A stretch of DNA of 64,000 bases from Streptomyces liliifuscus (GCF_016598615.1 NZ_CP066831.1:10354001-10418000); one strand, 5' to 3'; positions 23,956 to 34,083 are shown, numbered from the stretch's first letter. Notes: a model not told the origin generated them from the sequence alone. Numbers and translations: made by a program.

Positions 23956-24919
23956 CAGCCTCCGGGGCCGGAGGCTGTTGGCAGTCCTGGTCGCCGCGAT
24001 CGCGGTCTGTTCGCCGGAGCCGGTCGTGATGGTCGTGATGACTGTGGTGGTCGTGGCGGTCGCCCCGATGGACGACGGCGACGGCCAGGAGCCCGAGTGC
24101 CAGTCCCACCACCGTCTGTGTCCCGAAGGGTTCGCCGAACATCAGCGCACCCCACACGGCCGTGACGGGAGCCATCAGGAACATGAGGGTGTTGACCTTG
24201 GTCACCCCCGACCGCCGCAGGATCAGCCAGTACAGCCCGTACCCGCCGAAGGTGGAGAGCACCACGAGCCACACCACCGCGGTCCAGAAGGAGCCGCTCG
24301 CGGGTGGTGCCACCGTTCCGGTGGCCGCGGCAAGTGCCGTGAACACGACGGCACTTGTGACGGCATGGACCGTCATCGACACCATCGGGCGGACGTCCGT
24401 ACGGGACCGGCGGTCCAGGAAGGTCGCCGCCACCAGGGAGAGCATGCCGAGGAACGGCACGAGATACGCCCACCACGCGACGCCCGTCCCGGCGCCCGCG
24501 TCGGCCGTGGTGACGACGGCGACGCCGGTCACGCCCAGCCCCAGCCCGAGCCACTGCGTACGCGACACCGGCAGGCCCAGCAGGGGCCCGGCCAGCGCTC
24601 CGGCCACCAGGGGCTGTGTGCCGTCGATGAGAGCCGTGGTGCCGCTGGAGACGCCCAGTTCGATCGCGTAGTAGACCGTCAGCAGATATCCGCTCTGCGA
24701 CAGCGCCCCCACGGCGGCCTGCCGGACCAGATCGCGGGAAGTCAGCCCCCGCCACGACGCCCGCGTCGCGGTGAGCGCGACGACGCCCAGGACCAGGGCC
24801 AGCGGCAGAAAGCGCCACATGAGAAGCGTGACGGCCGGGGCGCTGCCCGATCCGAGCTTGGCCCCGATGAAACCGGAGCTCCAGGCCCCGACGAAAGCGA
24901 TCGACAACAGGATGTTCAC
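23855..24919 (-). CDS. EamA/DMT family transporter with His-rich C-terminal tail
   Basis: Predicted 354 residues from a GTG with GGAGG upstream. Ten hydrophobic helices in two EamA repeats: 'AFVGAWSSGFIGAKLGSGSAPAVTLLMWRFL', 'ALIDGTQPLVAGALAGPLLG', 'GYGLYWLILRRSGVTKVNTLMFLMAPVTAVWGALMFGEPF'. Helix ten ends near residue 280; then comes an unusual tail, first His/Asp-rich (HRGDRHDHHSHHDHHD), then Pro/Arg-rich, running antisense through the end of lysE. The His-rich part could bind metal; the last part may be only read-through composition. It is divergent from a TetR gene with a double operator between them. Confidence 0.85.
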   Translation of the reverse strand: MNILLSIAFVGAWSSGFIGAKLGSGSAPAVTLLMWRFLPLALVLGVVALTATRASWRGLTSRDLVRQAAVGALSQSGYLLTVYYAIELGVSSGTTALIDGTQPLVAGALAGPLLGLPVSRTQWLGLGLGVTGVAVVTTADAGAGTGVAWWAYLVPFLGMLSLVAATFLDRRSRTDVRPMVSMTVHAVTSAVVFTALAAATGTVAPPASGSFWTAVVWLVVLSTFGGYGLYWLILRRSGVTKVNTLMFLMAPVTAVWGALMFGEPFGTQTVVGLALGLLAVAVVHRGDRHDHHSHHDHHDRLRRTDRDRGDQDCQQPPAPEAVTPRRSAWYRARSSSPRPGRPVRATPTAGPGSG

Positions 24920-24956
24920 GACACCGCACACCTCCAAGGCCGGACGACCGACCGGA

Positions 24957-25002
24957 GTAGACCGATCTGTATACCTGGCGTCGAGTATACAGATCGGTCT
25001 AC
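24957..25002. promoter_or_regulatory. Perfect 18-bp inverted repeat made of two TetR-type operators
   Basis: GTAGACCGATCTGTATAC (24957-24974) and its exact reverse complement (24985-25002) are separated by 10 bases. Each arm is itself a 12/16 dyad of the form TA.AC.GATC.GT.TA, close to LmrA/QdoR-type TetR boxes. It covers the promoters of both divergent genes and ends 9 bases before the TetR start. Confidence 0.75.
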
Positions 25003-25011
25003 TCTGGAGAA

Positions 25012-25662
25012 ATGAGCACCTCGAAGACGCAGAGCACATCGAGAACGCAGGGCGCGTCGACCGCCTCGAACGGGCCGCGCCGAGTGCCTCTGACCCCTGG
25101 CGCCCGCCGAGCGCTGGAGGCGGCCGGGCGACTGTTCTACGACCGCGGGATCCACGCCGTCGGTGTCGACCTCATCGCCGCCGAGGCCGGTGTCACGAAG
25201 AAGACGCTCTACGACCGGTTCGGCTCGAAGGAGCAGATCGTCGTCGAGTACCTCGCCGACCGCGACGAGCGCTGGCGGGCCTTCCTCGCACCCCGCCTCG
25301 ACGCGGCCCACACCCCGCGCGACGGCGTTCTCGCCGTCTTCGAGGCCTCACGCGACTGGATGGACGCGTGCAGCCCGCGGGGTTGCAGCATGGTCAACGC
25401 CCACGCGGAGATCGACGACACCTCGCACCCGGCGTACGCGATCATCACCGGCCAGAAGCAGTGGATGCTCACCCTGTTCACCGACCTCGTACGCCCCCTC
25501 GCGCCCGCCTCGGCCGAATCCCTGGGCCGCACCCTGATGCTGCTCCACGAGGGAGCCCTCGTCGCCCACGGTCTGCGTATCTTTCCCGGCGCCCTCGACC
25601 ACGCCCGCGAGCAGGCGGCGTCGCTGCTGACGACCGCCGAGGGCTCGCGCGAAACGGGCTGA
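25012..25662 (+). CDS. TetR/AcrR family regulator
   Basis: Predicted 216 residues; ATG with GGAG upstream. After a Ser/Thr-rich N-terminus comes the HTH (residues about 30-75): 'ARRALEAAGRLFYDRGIHAVGVDLIAAEAGVTKKTLYDRFGSKEQIVVEYLADRDERW'. The ligand domain includes 'GCSMVNAHAEIDDTSHPAYAII', typical of a TetR subgroup that guards exporters. It is divergent from the DMT transporter gene and very probably represses both genes through the double operator. Confidence 0.92.
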   Translation: MSTSKTQSTSRTQGASTASNGPRRVPLTPGARRALEAAGRLFYDRGIHAVGVDLIAAEAGVTKKTLYDRFGSKEQIVVEYLADRDERWRAFLAPRLDAAHTPRDGVLAVFEASRDWMDACSPRGCSMVNAHAEIDDTSHPAYAIITGQKQWMLTLFTDLVRPLAPASAESLGRTLMLLHEGALVAHGLRIFPGALDHAREQAASLLTTAEGSRETG

Positions 25663-25760
25663 GGCGGCCGGCTGCGTATCCGCCTGTTCGCCTGTCGTCC
25701 CGTCCACGGATCGGTCCGCCCGACGAAGGCGGCCGCGGATCGGCGATAGTGATCCTCGAA

Positions 25761-25776
25761 TCGAAAGATGTATCGA
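25761..25776. promoter_or_regulatory. TCGAAAGATGTATCGA imperfect dyad before the MFS gene
   Basis: Twelve of 16 positions are palindromic (TCGA at both ends). It lies 28 bases before the GTG of the MFS gene. Possible operator; the cognate regulator is unknown. Confidence 0.35.
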
Positions 25777-25804
25777 GCAATCAGGTCGAGGAACCAGGAC
25801 GGGC

Positions 25805-27166
25805 GTGGACACGAGCAAGAGCGGTGCGGAGAACAACGCGGAACACGGCACGGAATACAGCGCAGGACACAGTACGGAATCGGAGACCGGGACACCGGAG
25901 CCGGCCGAACCGAAGAGAAGCGGCGGCTGGCGCCGCTGGGCCATGGACACCCGGCCGCTGCGCCGCCCGGCCTACCGCCGCCTCTGGTCCTCGACCATCG
26001 TCACGGCCGTGGGCAGCCAGCTCACCGCCGTCGCCGTACCCAAGCAGATCTACGACATCACGGGGTCCTCGGCCTGGGTCGGTTACGCGAGTTTCGCGGG
26101 ACTCCTGCCCCTCGTCGTCTTCGCGCTGTGGGGCGGCGCGATCGCCGACAGCGTGGACCGGCGCAAGCTCCTCCTCGTCACGAACATCGGGATTGCCGTC
26201 ACGTCCCTGCTCTTCTGGATACAGGCCGTCACCGGACTCGAATCGGTCGGCGTCCTGATGGTGCTGCTCGCCGTCCAGCAGGCGTTCTTCGGCCTCAACT
26301 CGCCGGCCCGCCAGGCCTCCATCGCCCGTCTGGTGCCCAAGGACGAACTGGCCGCGGCGAACGCGCTCGGCTCGACCGTCATGCAGACCGGCCTCGTCGC
26401 CGGCCCGTTGCTGGCCGGAGCCCTCATCCCCGTCGTGGGCCTCGCCGAGCTCTATCTCATCGACGCCCTCGCCCTGTGCGCCACGGTATGGGCGGTCTAC
26501 CGGCTTCCCGCGCTGCCGCCCCTGGGCACCACCGCGGCGGCCGCCGGGCGGGCAGGTCTGCGGGGGATCGCGGAGGGCTTCCGCTACATCTCGCTCAACC
26601 AGGTGCTCCTGCTGTCCTTTGTCGCCGACATCATCGCCATGGTCTTCGGCATGCCGCGGGCGTTGTTCCCGCAGCTCGCCGCCCAGACGTATGCGCCGTA
26701 CGGGGAGGGGCTGGCGCTCGGGCTTCTCTTCGCGGCTATCCCTATTGGGGCGGTGGTCGGTGGGCTCATGTCCGGTACGTTCTCGCGTGCGCGGCGGCAC
26801 GGGCTCATGGTCATTGCCGCGGTGGTTGCCTGGGGTGTCGCCATCACCGGCTTCGGGTTGAGTTCCAATCTGTGGGTGGGGGTGGCGTTTCTTGCCGCCG
26901 CCGGGGTTGCCGACATGGTGTCCATGGTCTTCCGCGGGGCGATCCTTTTGTCGGCTGTCACCGATGAGCTTCGTGGTCGTATGCAGGGCGTTTTCACGGT
27001 CGTCGTGGCGGGGGGTCCGCGCCTGGCCGATGTCCTTCACGGGACGGCGGGCTCCGCGGTGGGTGCTCGCACGGCTGTTGCTGGTGGGGGTCTGCTTGTG
27101 GTTGTCACGATGGTGGTTCTGGCTGTGGCGATGCCGGCGTTGTGGCGGTACAGGGGGAGTGCGTAG
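25805..27166 (+). CDS. MFS exporter, EntS-like
   Basis: Predicted 453 residues; GTG start with an AGGA upstream. A hydrophilic N-terminal segment of about 45 residues precedes 12 hydrophobic helices. Motifs: 'RPAYRRLWSSTIVTAVGSQLTAVAVPKQIYDITGSSAWVG', 'WGGAIADSVDRRKLLL' (MFS loop 2-3 motif) and 'GLNSPARQASIARLVPKDELAAANAL', which match the enterobactin-exporter branch of MFS. Substrate unknown; no siderophore genes are visible nearby. Odd: the last 480 bases use many G- and T-ending codons, in contrast to the C-ending first two thirds. Confidence 0.88.
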   Translation: MDTSKSGAENNAEHGTEYSAGHSTESETGTPEPAEPKRSGGWRRWAMDTRPLRRPAYRRLWSSTIVTAVGSQLTAVAVPKQIYDITGSSAWVGYASFAGLLPLVVFALWGGAIADSVDRRKLLLVTNIGIAVTSLLFWIQAVTGLESVGVLMVLLAVQQAFFGLNSPARQASIARLVPKDELAAANALGSTVMQTGLVAGPLLAGALIPVVGLAELYLIDALALCATVWAVYRLPALPPLGTTAAAAGRAGLRGIAEGFRYISLNQVLLLSFVADIIAMVFGMPRALFPQLAAQTYAPYGEGLALGLLFAAIPIGAVVGGLMSGTFSRARRHGLMVIAAVVAWGVAITGFGLSSNLWVGVAFLAAAGVADMVSMVFRGAILLSAVTDELRGRMQGVFTVVVAGGPRLADVLHGTAGSAVGARTAVAGGGLLVVVTMVVLAVAMPALWRYRGSA

Positions 27167-27175
27167 GGCCTTTTT

Positions 27176-27208
27176 TCGCCCCCGCCGCCCCTACCCATTC
27201 CCGTCCCT
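27176..27208 (-). repeat. Left copy of an inverted intergenic repeat
   Basis: Read on the minus strand this is AGGGACGGGAATGGGTAGGG followed by GCGG and GGGGGCGA. It matches the right copy at 28620-28652 base for base except one C/T difference. It begins 10 bases after the MFS stop and is followed by a GGGGCTCCGCCCC mini-hairpin. Confidence 0.85.
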
Positions 27209-27244
27209 GACTCAGGGGCTCCGCCCCCGAACCCCCAAAAGACT

Positions 27245-27292
27245 GCGCAGTTCCCCGCGCCCTTAGGTACCTAGGGGCGCGGGGAACTGCGC
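27245..27292. terminator. 48-base near-perfect palindrome (common Streptomyces terminator element)
   Basis: GCGCAGTTCCCCGCGCCC (27245-27262) pairs with its exact reverse complement (27275-27292); the 12-base centre TTAGGTACCTAG is itself palindromic. This element is found at many gene ends in Streptomyces genomes and here sits between the ends of the MFS and LLM genes, so a bidirectional terminator is the likely role. Confidence 0.85.
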
Positions 27293-27354
27293 GACCAGCC
27301 ACAACGAACCCGCAGTCGAAGTGAGCCTTCAGCCCGTCCGGCAGGCGGGTCGGT

Positions 27355-28419
27355 TCAGGTGAGGAGTTTTGCTAGTTGGGTCATCTCGGTGGGTGGGTCG
27401 ATCACCGGCTGGATGAGGAGTTCGTCGATGCCGGCCTGTTGCAGGGTGGTGAGGCGGGCGAGGAGATCGTCGCGGGTGCCGACCAGGGCCAGGGTGTTCA
27501 TCAGTGAGGGCAGGACCAGGTCCCGGTCCTGCGGCGCGATGCGTCCGAGGTAGTTGGGGTAGAGCTTGATGTGCCGGTCCGGCGCGGTGGCGGTGGTGCC
27601 GCGCCGGTCGAGGAGCCGCCGCACCGCCTCGCGTTCCTCGGGGCCGAGTTGATCGGCGAAGGCGGGTGTGTCGGCGGCCGTGTCTGCGGCGAAGGCCAGC
27701 AGCGACAGGACGAGGTGGCCCGTCGCGTCCCGGGCCGCGTCGCCGTGGGGGTCCTCGTCCTCGTCGAGCAGGTGGAGTGACGTGACCACGTAGGAGTCCG
27801 CCCGGGAGTCGGGGTCGTGGCGTGTGCCCTGGGCGGCGTGGCGGCGGGTGTCCTGCAGCGCGTGCCAGGCGGCGGGGTCCAGCAGGCCGAAGGAGATGAG
27901 GCCGGTTCCGCGGCGGCCGGCGACGGCGGCGGCCCGCGGCCCGAGCGCGGCCACGACGAATTCGATCGGGTCGGCGGTGTTCACGTGCCCCCCGGCGTGC
28001 AGGAACCGGATGTCGCGGACCCGGTCACCTTCGCGGTACTCGGTCGGACGTCCGGCACACAGGTCCTGCAGTGCGGCGGTGAAGTTCTCCAGCCCGGCCG
28101 CCGTGGTCGGCCGCATGCCCAGGGTGCGCCGGGCGGTGTTCCCGGTGCCGATTCCGCAGATGATCCGGCCCGGTGCCAGGGCGTTGAGGCTGGCGAGGCC
28201 GCTCGCGGCGGCCGGGGCCGAGCGCAGCGCCGGTGAGGTCACGCCGATGCCGAGCCTGATGCGGGTGGTGGCCTTCGCACACAGACTCAAGGCGACGAAG
28301 GGGTCGCCGTGGACCATCGGGGTGTCGTTGACCCAGAAGCTGTGCAGGCCCAACTCCTCGGCCTGCACAGCGAGGTCCTCCACACCGGGCTGCGCGGCGA
28401 CAACGACGCCTGCACGCAT
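27355..28419 (-). CDS. LLM class (luciferase-like, F420- or flavin-dependent) oxidoreductase
   Basis: Predicted 354 residues. ATG at 28419 chosen because TTGGAGGT lies just upstream. (Beta/alpha)8 luciferase-like fold: 'AEELGLHSFWVNDTPMVHGDPFVALSLCAKATTRIRLGIGVTSPALRSA' and 'LNALAPGRIICGIGTGNTARRTLGMRP', then 'VNTADPIEFVVAALGPRAAAVAGRRGTGLISFG'. Related proteins use F420 or FMN to oxidise or reduce small organics; the substrate is not evident. It stands alone, converges on the MFS gene, and is bracketed by two inverted copies of an intergenic repeat. Confidence 0.87.
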   Translation of the reverse strand: MRAGVVVAAQPGVEDLAVQAEELGLHSFWVNDTPMVHGDPFVALSLCAKATTRIRLGIGVTSPALRSAPAAASGLASLNALAPGRIICGIGTGNTARRTLGMRPTTAAGLENFTAALQDLCAGRPTEYREGDRVRDIRFLHAGGHVNTADPIEFVVAALGPRAAAVAGRRGTGLISFGLLDPAAWHALQDTRRHAAQGTRHDPDSRADSYVVTSLHLLDEDEDPHGDAARDATGHLVLSLLAFAADTAADTPAFADQLGPEEREAVRRLLDRRGTTATAPDRHIKLYPNYLGRIAPQDRDLVLPSLMNTLALVGTRDDLLARLTTLQQAGIDELLIQPVIDPPTEMTQLAKLLT

Positions 28420-28553
28420 CAAAACCTCCAAGGTGAGGTTCGAATCGAATCTGCTCAGCATGGCAGGTCCGAGTGCAGGGTCGTTGCGGAGGCGAGTGCT
28501 CTTGTGGCGTCGCGGGGTGGGGCGGCCGTGCCTGACGCAGCGAAACCCCGTTG

Positions 28554-28575
28554 ATGCCCTCGCAGTTGAGGGCAT
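28554..28575. repeat. 8-bp inverted repeat ATGCCCTC/GAGGGCAT
   Basis: Arms 28554-28561 and 28568-28575 with a 6-base loop, in the gap between glgB and the LLM gene. Small stem; possibly part of a terminator cluster. Confidence 0.4.
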
Positions 28576-28597
28576 GGTCGGCATGAACTGCGGAGGT

Positions 28598-28617
28598 CCG
28601 GGGGCGGCAGCCCCCGG
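28598..28617 (-). terminator. CCGGGGGC/GCCCCCGG hairpin downstream of glgB
   Basis: Eight base pairs with a GGCA loop, 42-62 bases past the glgB stop. GC-rich, no T-run, as usual for Streptomyces terminators. Confidence 0.6.
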
Positions 28618-28619
28618 AG

Positions 28620-28652
28620 AGGGACGGGAATGGGTAGGGGCGGTGGGGGCGA
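28620..28652 (+). repeat. Right copy of the inverted intergenic repeat
   Basis: AGGGACGGGAATGGGTAGGG then GCGG and GGGGGCGA with one substitution, in opposite orientation to the copy at 27176-27208. It ends seven bases before the glgB stop codon. Confidence 0.85.
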
Positions 28653-28659
28653 GGAGAAG

Positions 28660-30915
28660 CTACGCCGGGCGCAGCCACACCGTAGCCAGTGGTGGCAGTG
28701 TGAGTCGGACGCTCGTCGCCCACCCCTGCTCCCCCTGAGCCTCGGCCTTGACGGGTCCGGGACTCGTCACGCCGTTGCCCCCGAAGCGCAAGGCATCGGT
28801 GTTCAGGACCTCCTCCCAGGCGGGCACGTCGTCAGGAACACCGAGCCGGTACTCGTGGCGTACCACCGGCGAGAAGTTGGAGACGGACAACAACGGATCC
28901 CCACCGGCGTCCAACCGCAGGAACGCGAAGACGTTGTCCTCCGCCGCACCCCCCGCGACCCAGGCGAACCCGGAGGGATCGCAGTCCCGCTCCCAGAGCG
29001 CACCGGTCGTCCGGTAGACGGTGTTGAGCTTGCGGACGAGGTCCCGCACACCCTGGTGGTCGGCGGCGGCCCCGTACGACGGATCGAGCAGCCACCAGTC
29101 GGGCCCGTGCGCCTCGGACCACTCCGCGCCCTGCGCGAACTCCTGTCCCATGAAGAGGAGTTGCTTGCCGGGGTGCGCCCACATGAAGCCCAGATACGCC
29201 CGGTGCGTGGCCCGCTGCTGCCACCAGTCGCCCGGCATCTTGGACACCAACGACTGCTTCCCGTGGACGACTTCGTCGTGGGAGATGGGCAGGACGTAGT
29301 TCTCGCTGTACGCGTACACCATCGAGAACGTCATCTCGTTGTGGTGGTACTTGCGGTGGACGGGCTCGTGCGCGATGTACTCGAGCGAGTCGTGCATCCA
29401 GCCCATGTTCCACTTCAGACCGAACCCCAGGCCGCCACTGTCGGTGGGGCGGGTCACCCCCTCCCAGGCGGTCGACTCCTCGGCGATGGTCATCACACCC
29501 GGCACCCGCCGGTACACCGTCGCGTTCATCTCCTGGAGGAACGCGACCGCGGCGAGATCCTCCCGCCCGCCGTGGATGTTGGGCGCCCACTGGCCGGGTT
29601 CGCGCGAGTAGTCGAGGTACAGCATGGACGCCACCGCGTCGACCCGCAGGCCGTCGATGTGGAACTCCTCGCACCAGTACACCGCGTTGGCGACCAGGAA
29701 GTTGCGCACCTCGGTGCGACCGTAGTCGAACTCGTAGGTACCCCAGTCGGGATGCTCGGCACGGCGCGAGTCGCCCGGCTCGTACAGCGGCTCCCCGTCG
29801 AAGCGGGCCAGTGCCCAGTCGTCCTTCGGGAAGTGGGCGGGCACCCAGTCCATGATGACGCCGATTCCGGCCCGGTGCAGTGCGTCGACCAGGTACTTGA
29901 AGTCGTCCGGCGTCCCCAGCCGTGCGGTCGGCGCGTAGAAGCCCGTGACCTGATAGCCCCATGAACCGCCGAAGGGGTGCTCCGCCACCGGCATCAGCTG
30001 AACATGGGTGAAGCCGAGGTCCTTGACGTACGCCGGAAGCTCCTCGGCCAGTTGACGGTACGTCAGTCCCCGTCGCCAGGACGGCAGATGGATCTCGTAC
30101 ACGGAGAACGGCGCCTCGTGCACGGCGATGTCACCGCGATGCGCCAGCCACTCCTCGTCGCCCCACTCGTGGTGGGACGCCGTCACGATCGACGCCGTCG
30201 CGGGCGGCACCTCGGTCCTGCGTGCCATCGGGTCGGCCTTGAGAAACCGATGGCCGTGCCGTGAGGTGATCTCGAACTTGTACCGCGCGCCCTCGCCGAT
30301 GCCCGGCAGGAACAGTTCCCACACCCCGGACGAACCCAGGGAACGCATCGGGAACGCGGTCCCGTCCCAGTGGCTGAAATCCCCGGCCACTCGGACGCCC
30401 CGCGCGTTGGGTGCCCAGACGGTGAACCGGGTGCCGGCCACGCCCTGGTGGGCCATCGGTTCGGCACCGAGCGCCGTCCACAGCTGTTCGTGCCGCCCTT
30501 CCCCGAACAGATGCAGATCGAAATCGCCGAGCGACGGCAGGAACCGATAAGGATCCTGCACCTCCAGCTCGCCACCGCCCTCGTACCTCACCAGCAGGGT
30601 GTACTCGGGAATCGATTCGAGCGGCAGCACACCGGGCAGCACACCCGAGAAGAGACCGTCACCCTCGCTGCTCAGCTCCATGCGCCGCCCGTCCGCCGAC
30701 AACACGGCCACGGCCGTGGCGAACGGCCGCAACGCGCGGAAGACGACCCCGCCCGGCACGGCATGGGCTCCCAGCAGCGCATGCGGATCGTGGTGGGCGC
30801 CCGACAGCAGGCGCTCCCGATCCATCGCGTCCATGGGCGCCGCCGGCGGCCGCGCTGCGGGCCGGACGTCCTCGGACACCGGAAGAGTCACGGCTGCGGT
30901 GATGTTGCGGGCCAC
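28660..30915 (-). CDS. glgB: 1,4-alpha-glucan branching enzyme
   Basis: Predicted 751 residues, normal for actinobacterial GlgB (GH13_9). GTG start chosen because AAGGAGG lies 8 bases upstream, four bases after the maltokinase stop. Domains in order: an N-terminal CBM48-like region ('HDPHALLGAH'), a second beta-sandwich 'GTRFTVWAPNARGVRVAGDFSHWDG', the catalytic barrel ('HPFGGSWGYQVTGFYAPTARLGTPDDFKYLVDALH'), and a C-terminal beta domain. Catalytic residues: D426 (GLRVDAVASM), E479 (TIAEEST), D547 (SHDEVVHGK). It introduces alpha-1,6 branches into the glucan made by GlgE; last gene of the operon. Confidence 0.96.
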   Translation of the reverse strand: MARNITAAVTLPVSEDVRPAARPPAAPMDAMDRERLLSGAHHDPHALLGAHAVPGGVVFRALRPFATAVAVLSADGRRMELSSEGDGLFSGVLPGVLPLESIPEYTLLVRYEGGGELEVQDPYRFLPSLGDFDLHLFGEGRHEQLWTALGAEPMAHQGVAGTRFTVWAPNARGVRVAGDFSHWDGTAFPMRSLGSSGVWELFLPGIGEGARYKFEITSRHGHRFLKADPMARRTEVPPATASIVTASHHEWGDEEWLAHRGDIAVHEAPFSVYEIHLPSWRRGLTYRQLAEELPAYVKDLGFTHVQLMPVAEHPFGGSWGYQVTGFYAPTARLGTPDDFKYLVDALHRAGIGVIMDWVPAHFPKDDWALARFDGEPLYEPGDSRRAEHPDWGTYEFDYGRTEVRNFLVANAVYWCEEFHIDGLRVDAVASMLYLDYSREPGQWAPNIHGGREDLAAVAFLQEMNATVYRRVPGVMTIAEESTAWEGVTRPTDSGGLGFGLKWNMGWMHDSLEYIAHEPVHRKYHHNEMTFSMVYAYSENYVLPISHDEVVHGKQSLVSKMPGDWWQQRATHRAYLGFMWAHPGKQLLFMGQEFAQGAEWSEAHGPDWWLLDPSYGAAADHQGVRDLVRKLNTVYRTTGALWERDCDPSGFAWVAGGAAEDNVFAFLRLDAGGDPLLSVSNFSPVVRHEYRLGVPDDVPAWEEVLNTDALRFGGNGVTSPGPVKAEAQGEQGWATSVRLTLPPLATVWLRPA

Positions 30916-30919
30916 GGGT

Positions 30920-32338
30920 TCAGCCTCCTTGAGCACTGTGAAAGGACGGGACCGGCTTCTGTGTACCGGATCCGGAGGGTGCGGGTGCGGGGGCGCGCTC
31001 GGCGAGTCGGGCGATCGCCGCCATCGGTACGGGCAGCCAGTCGGGCCGGTGCCGGGCCTCGTACAGCGCCTCGTACACGGCTCGGTCCGTCTCGTACGCA
31101 CGCAGCAGCTCGGGCTCGGCGCGCGGGTCCCAGCGGGCCTGGGCCGCGTACCCCGCGCAGTAGGCGTCCCGGCAGCGCCGCGCCCACTCCGGACGCCACG
31201 GGCGACGACTGCGGGCGGCGTAGTCGAAGGAGCGGAGCATGCCCGCGACATCGCGTACGGGAGGCTGCGGGTGCCGCCGCTCGGCGATCGGGCGGGCCGG
31301 TTCGCCCTCGAAGTCGATGACGAACCACCGCTTCCCGGCCCGCAGCACCTGACCGAGGTGGAGATCGCCATGGATCCGCTGCACCGGACGGCCCGAGTCG
31401 AGAGCGGCCAGCGCGTCGAAGGCGCCCCGCAGCCCGGCCACGTACGGCAGGAGGTCCGGCACCGACCGGCTAGTGGCGTCCAGCCGCTCGTTCATCGAGG
31501 CGGCCAGCCGTCGGCTCCGGCGTCCGACCGGGACGCCGAGCGCGAACGCACCGGCCAGCGCGAGATGAACCTCGGCCGTCGCCTTACCCAGCTCGTACGC
31601 CTCGTCGGTGAAGTCCCGTCCCGCGGCGAGCGATTCGAGTGCCAGGGTCCATCCGTCGTCGGCATCGCGCAGGAACGGCTGCAGCACACCGAGCGTCGCC
31701 GCCTGCGGCTGCGAGGTCCGGAACCATGCCACCGGAGCGGGTACACGGGTGCAGCCCTGCCGGGCCAGCGCCCACGGCACTTCGAGATCCGGGTTGATGC
31801 CCGGCTGGACGCGCCGGAAGATCTTCAGGATGTACGAATCCCCGTACACCAGCGAGGAGTTGGACTGCTCCGCGTCGAGAAGACGCGGCGTGAGACCGGC
31901 GGGGATCGCCACATGCGCCTCGCGCTCGAACCGCAGCGGACCCACCGTCCCCGGAGTACGCAGCCGCTCCAGGAGCAGGTCCGCCGACCGGGGCTCCTGA
32001 AGAGCGTCGTACACCATCATCCCGGCCAGCGGCCCCTCGCTCGCCCGGCCGATACAGGTGTGGGCCAGCCGTGGCGGCAGGACCTCCCGGACACCGAGAA
32101 GCAACTGGTAGCAGTCCCCGGGCAGATGAGCGGCGGAGTCGTGCCGCGTGCTGACCAGGAGATGCAGACATCCCGGATGCAGCTCGGTCGCCGACAGCAG
32201 AGCCAGCTCCGTGACCCGCCGGCCCTTGCCCGCGAACCAGCGCTGCTCCGGCAACCACGTCCGCAGCAGTCCGGCGAGCGACGTCAGCAGAAGAGCCGGA
32301 CTGTGGCTGCTGGGGCGGGGTGATACGACCTTGCGCAT
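30920..32338 (-). CDS. pep2: Maltokinase (Mak/Pep2)
   Basis: Predicted 472 residues; ATG with AAAGGA upstream, 14 bases after treS. N-terminal cap domain 'LAGLLRTWLPEQRWFAGKGRRVTEL' is the maltokinase signature. The C-lobe has 'VQRIHGDLHLGQVLRAGKRWFVIDFEGEPARPIAERRHPQPPVRDVAGMLRSFDYAA', with the HGDLHLGQ catalytic loop and the DFEGEP metal loop. It phosphorylates maltose with ATP to maltose 1-phosphate, the donor for GlgE. The open frame continues upstream antisense-like over treS, which I reject as the N-terminus. Confidence 0.95.
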   Translation of the reverse strand: MRKVVSPRPSSHSPALLLTSLAGLLRTWLPEQRWFAGKGRRVTELALLSATELHPGCLHLLVSTRHDSAAHLPGDCYQLLLGVREVLPPRLAHTCIGRASEGPLAGMMVYDALQEPRSADLLLERLRTPGTVGPLRFEREAHVAIPAGLTPRLLDAEQSNSSLVYGDSYILKIFRRVQPGINPDLEVPWALARQGCTRVPAPVAWFRTSQPQAATLGVLQPFLRDADDGWTLALESLAAGRDFTDEAYELGKATAEVHLALAGAFALGVPVGRRSRRLAASMNERLDATSRSVPDLLPYVAGLRGAFDALAALDSGRPVQRIHGDLHLGQVLRAGKRWFVIDFEGEPARPIAERRHPQPPVRDVAGMLRSFDYAARSRRPWRPEWARRCRDAYCAGYAAQARWDPRAEPELLRAYETDRAVYEALYEARHRPDWLPVPMAAIARLAERAPAPAPSGSGTQKPVPSFHSAQGG

Positions 32339-32352
32339 GGCGACCCGTCCTT

Positions 32353-34079
<1,727 letters not shown>

Positions 34080-34083
<4 letters not shown>

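Noticed and set aside
27176..28652. Insertion sequence around the LLM gene
   Set aside because: No transposase and no target duplication seen; reported instead as a bracketed gene of uncertain mobility.
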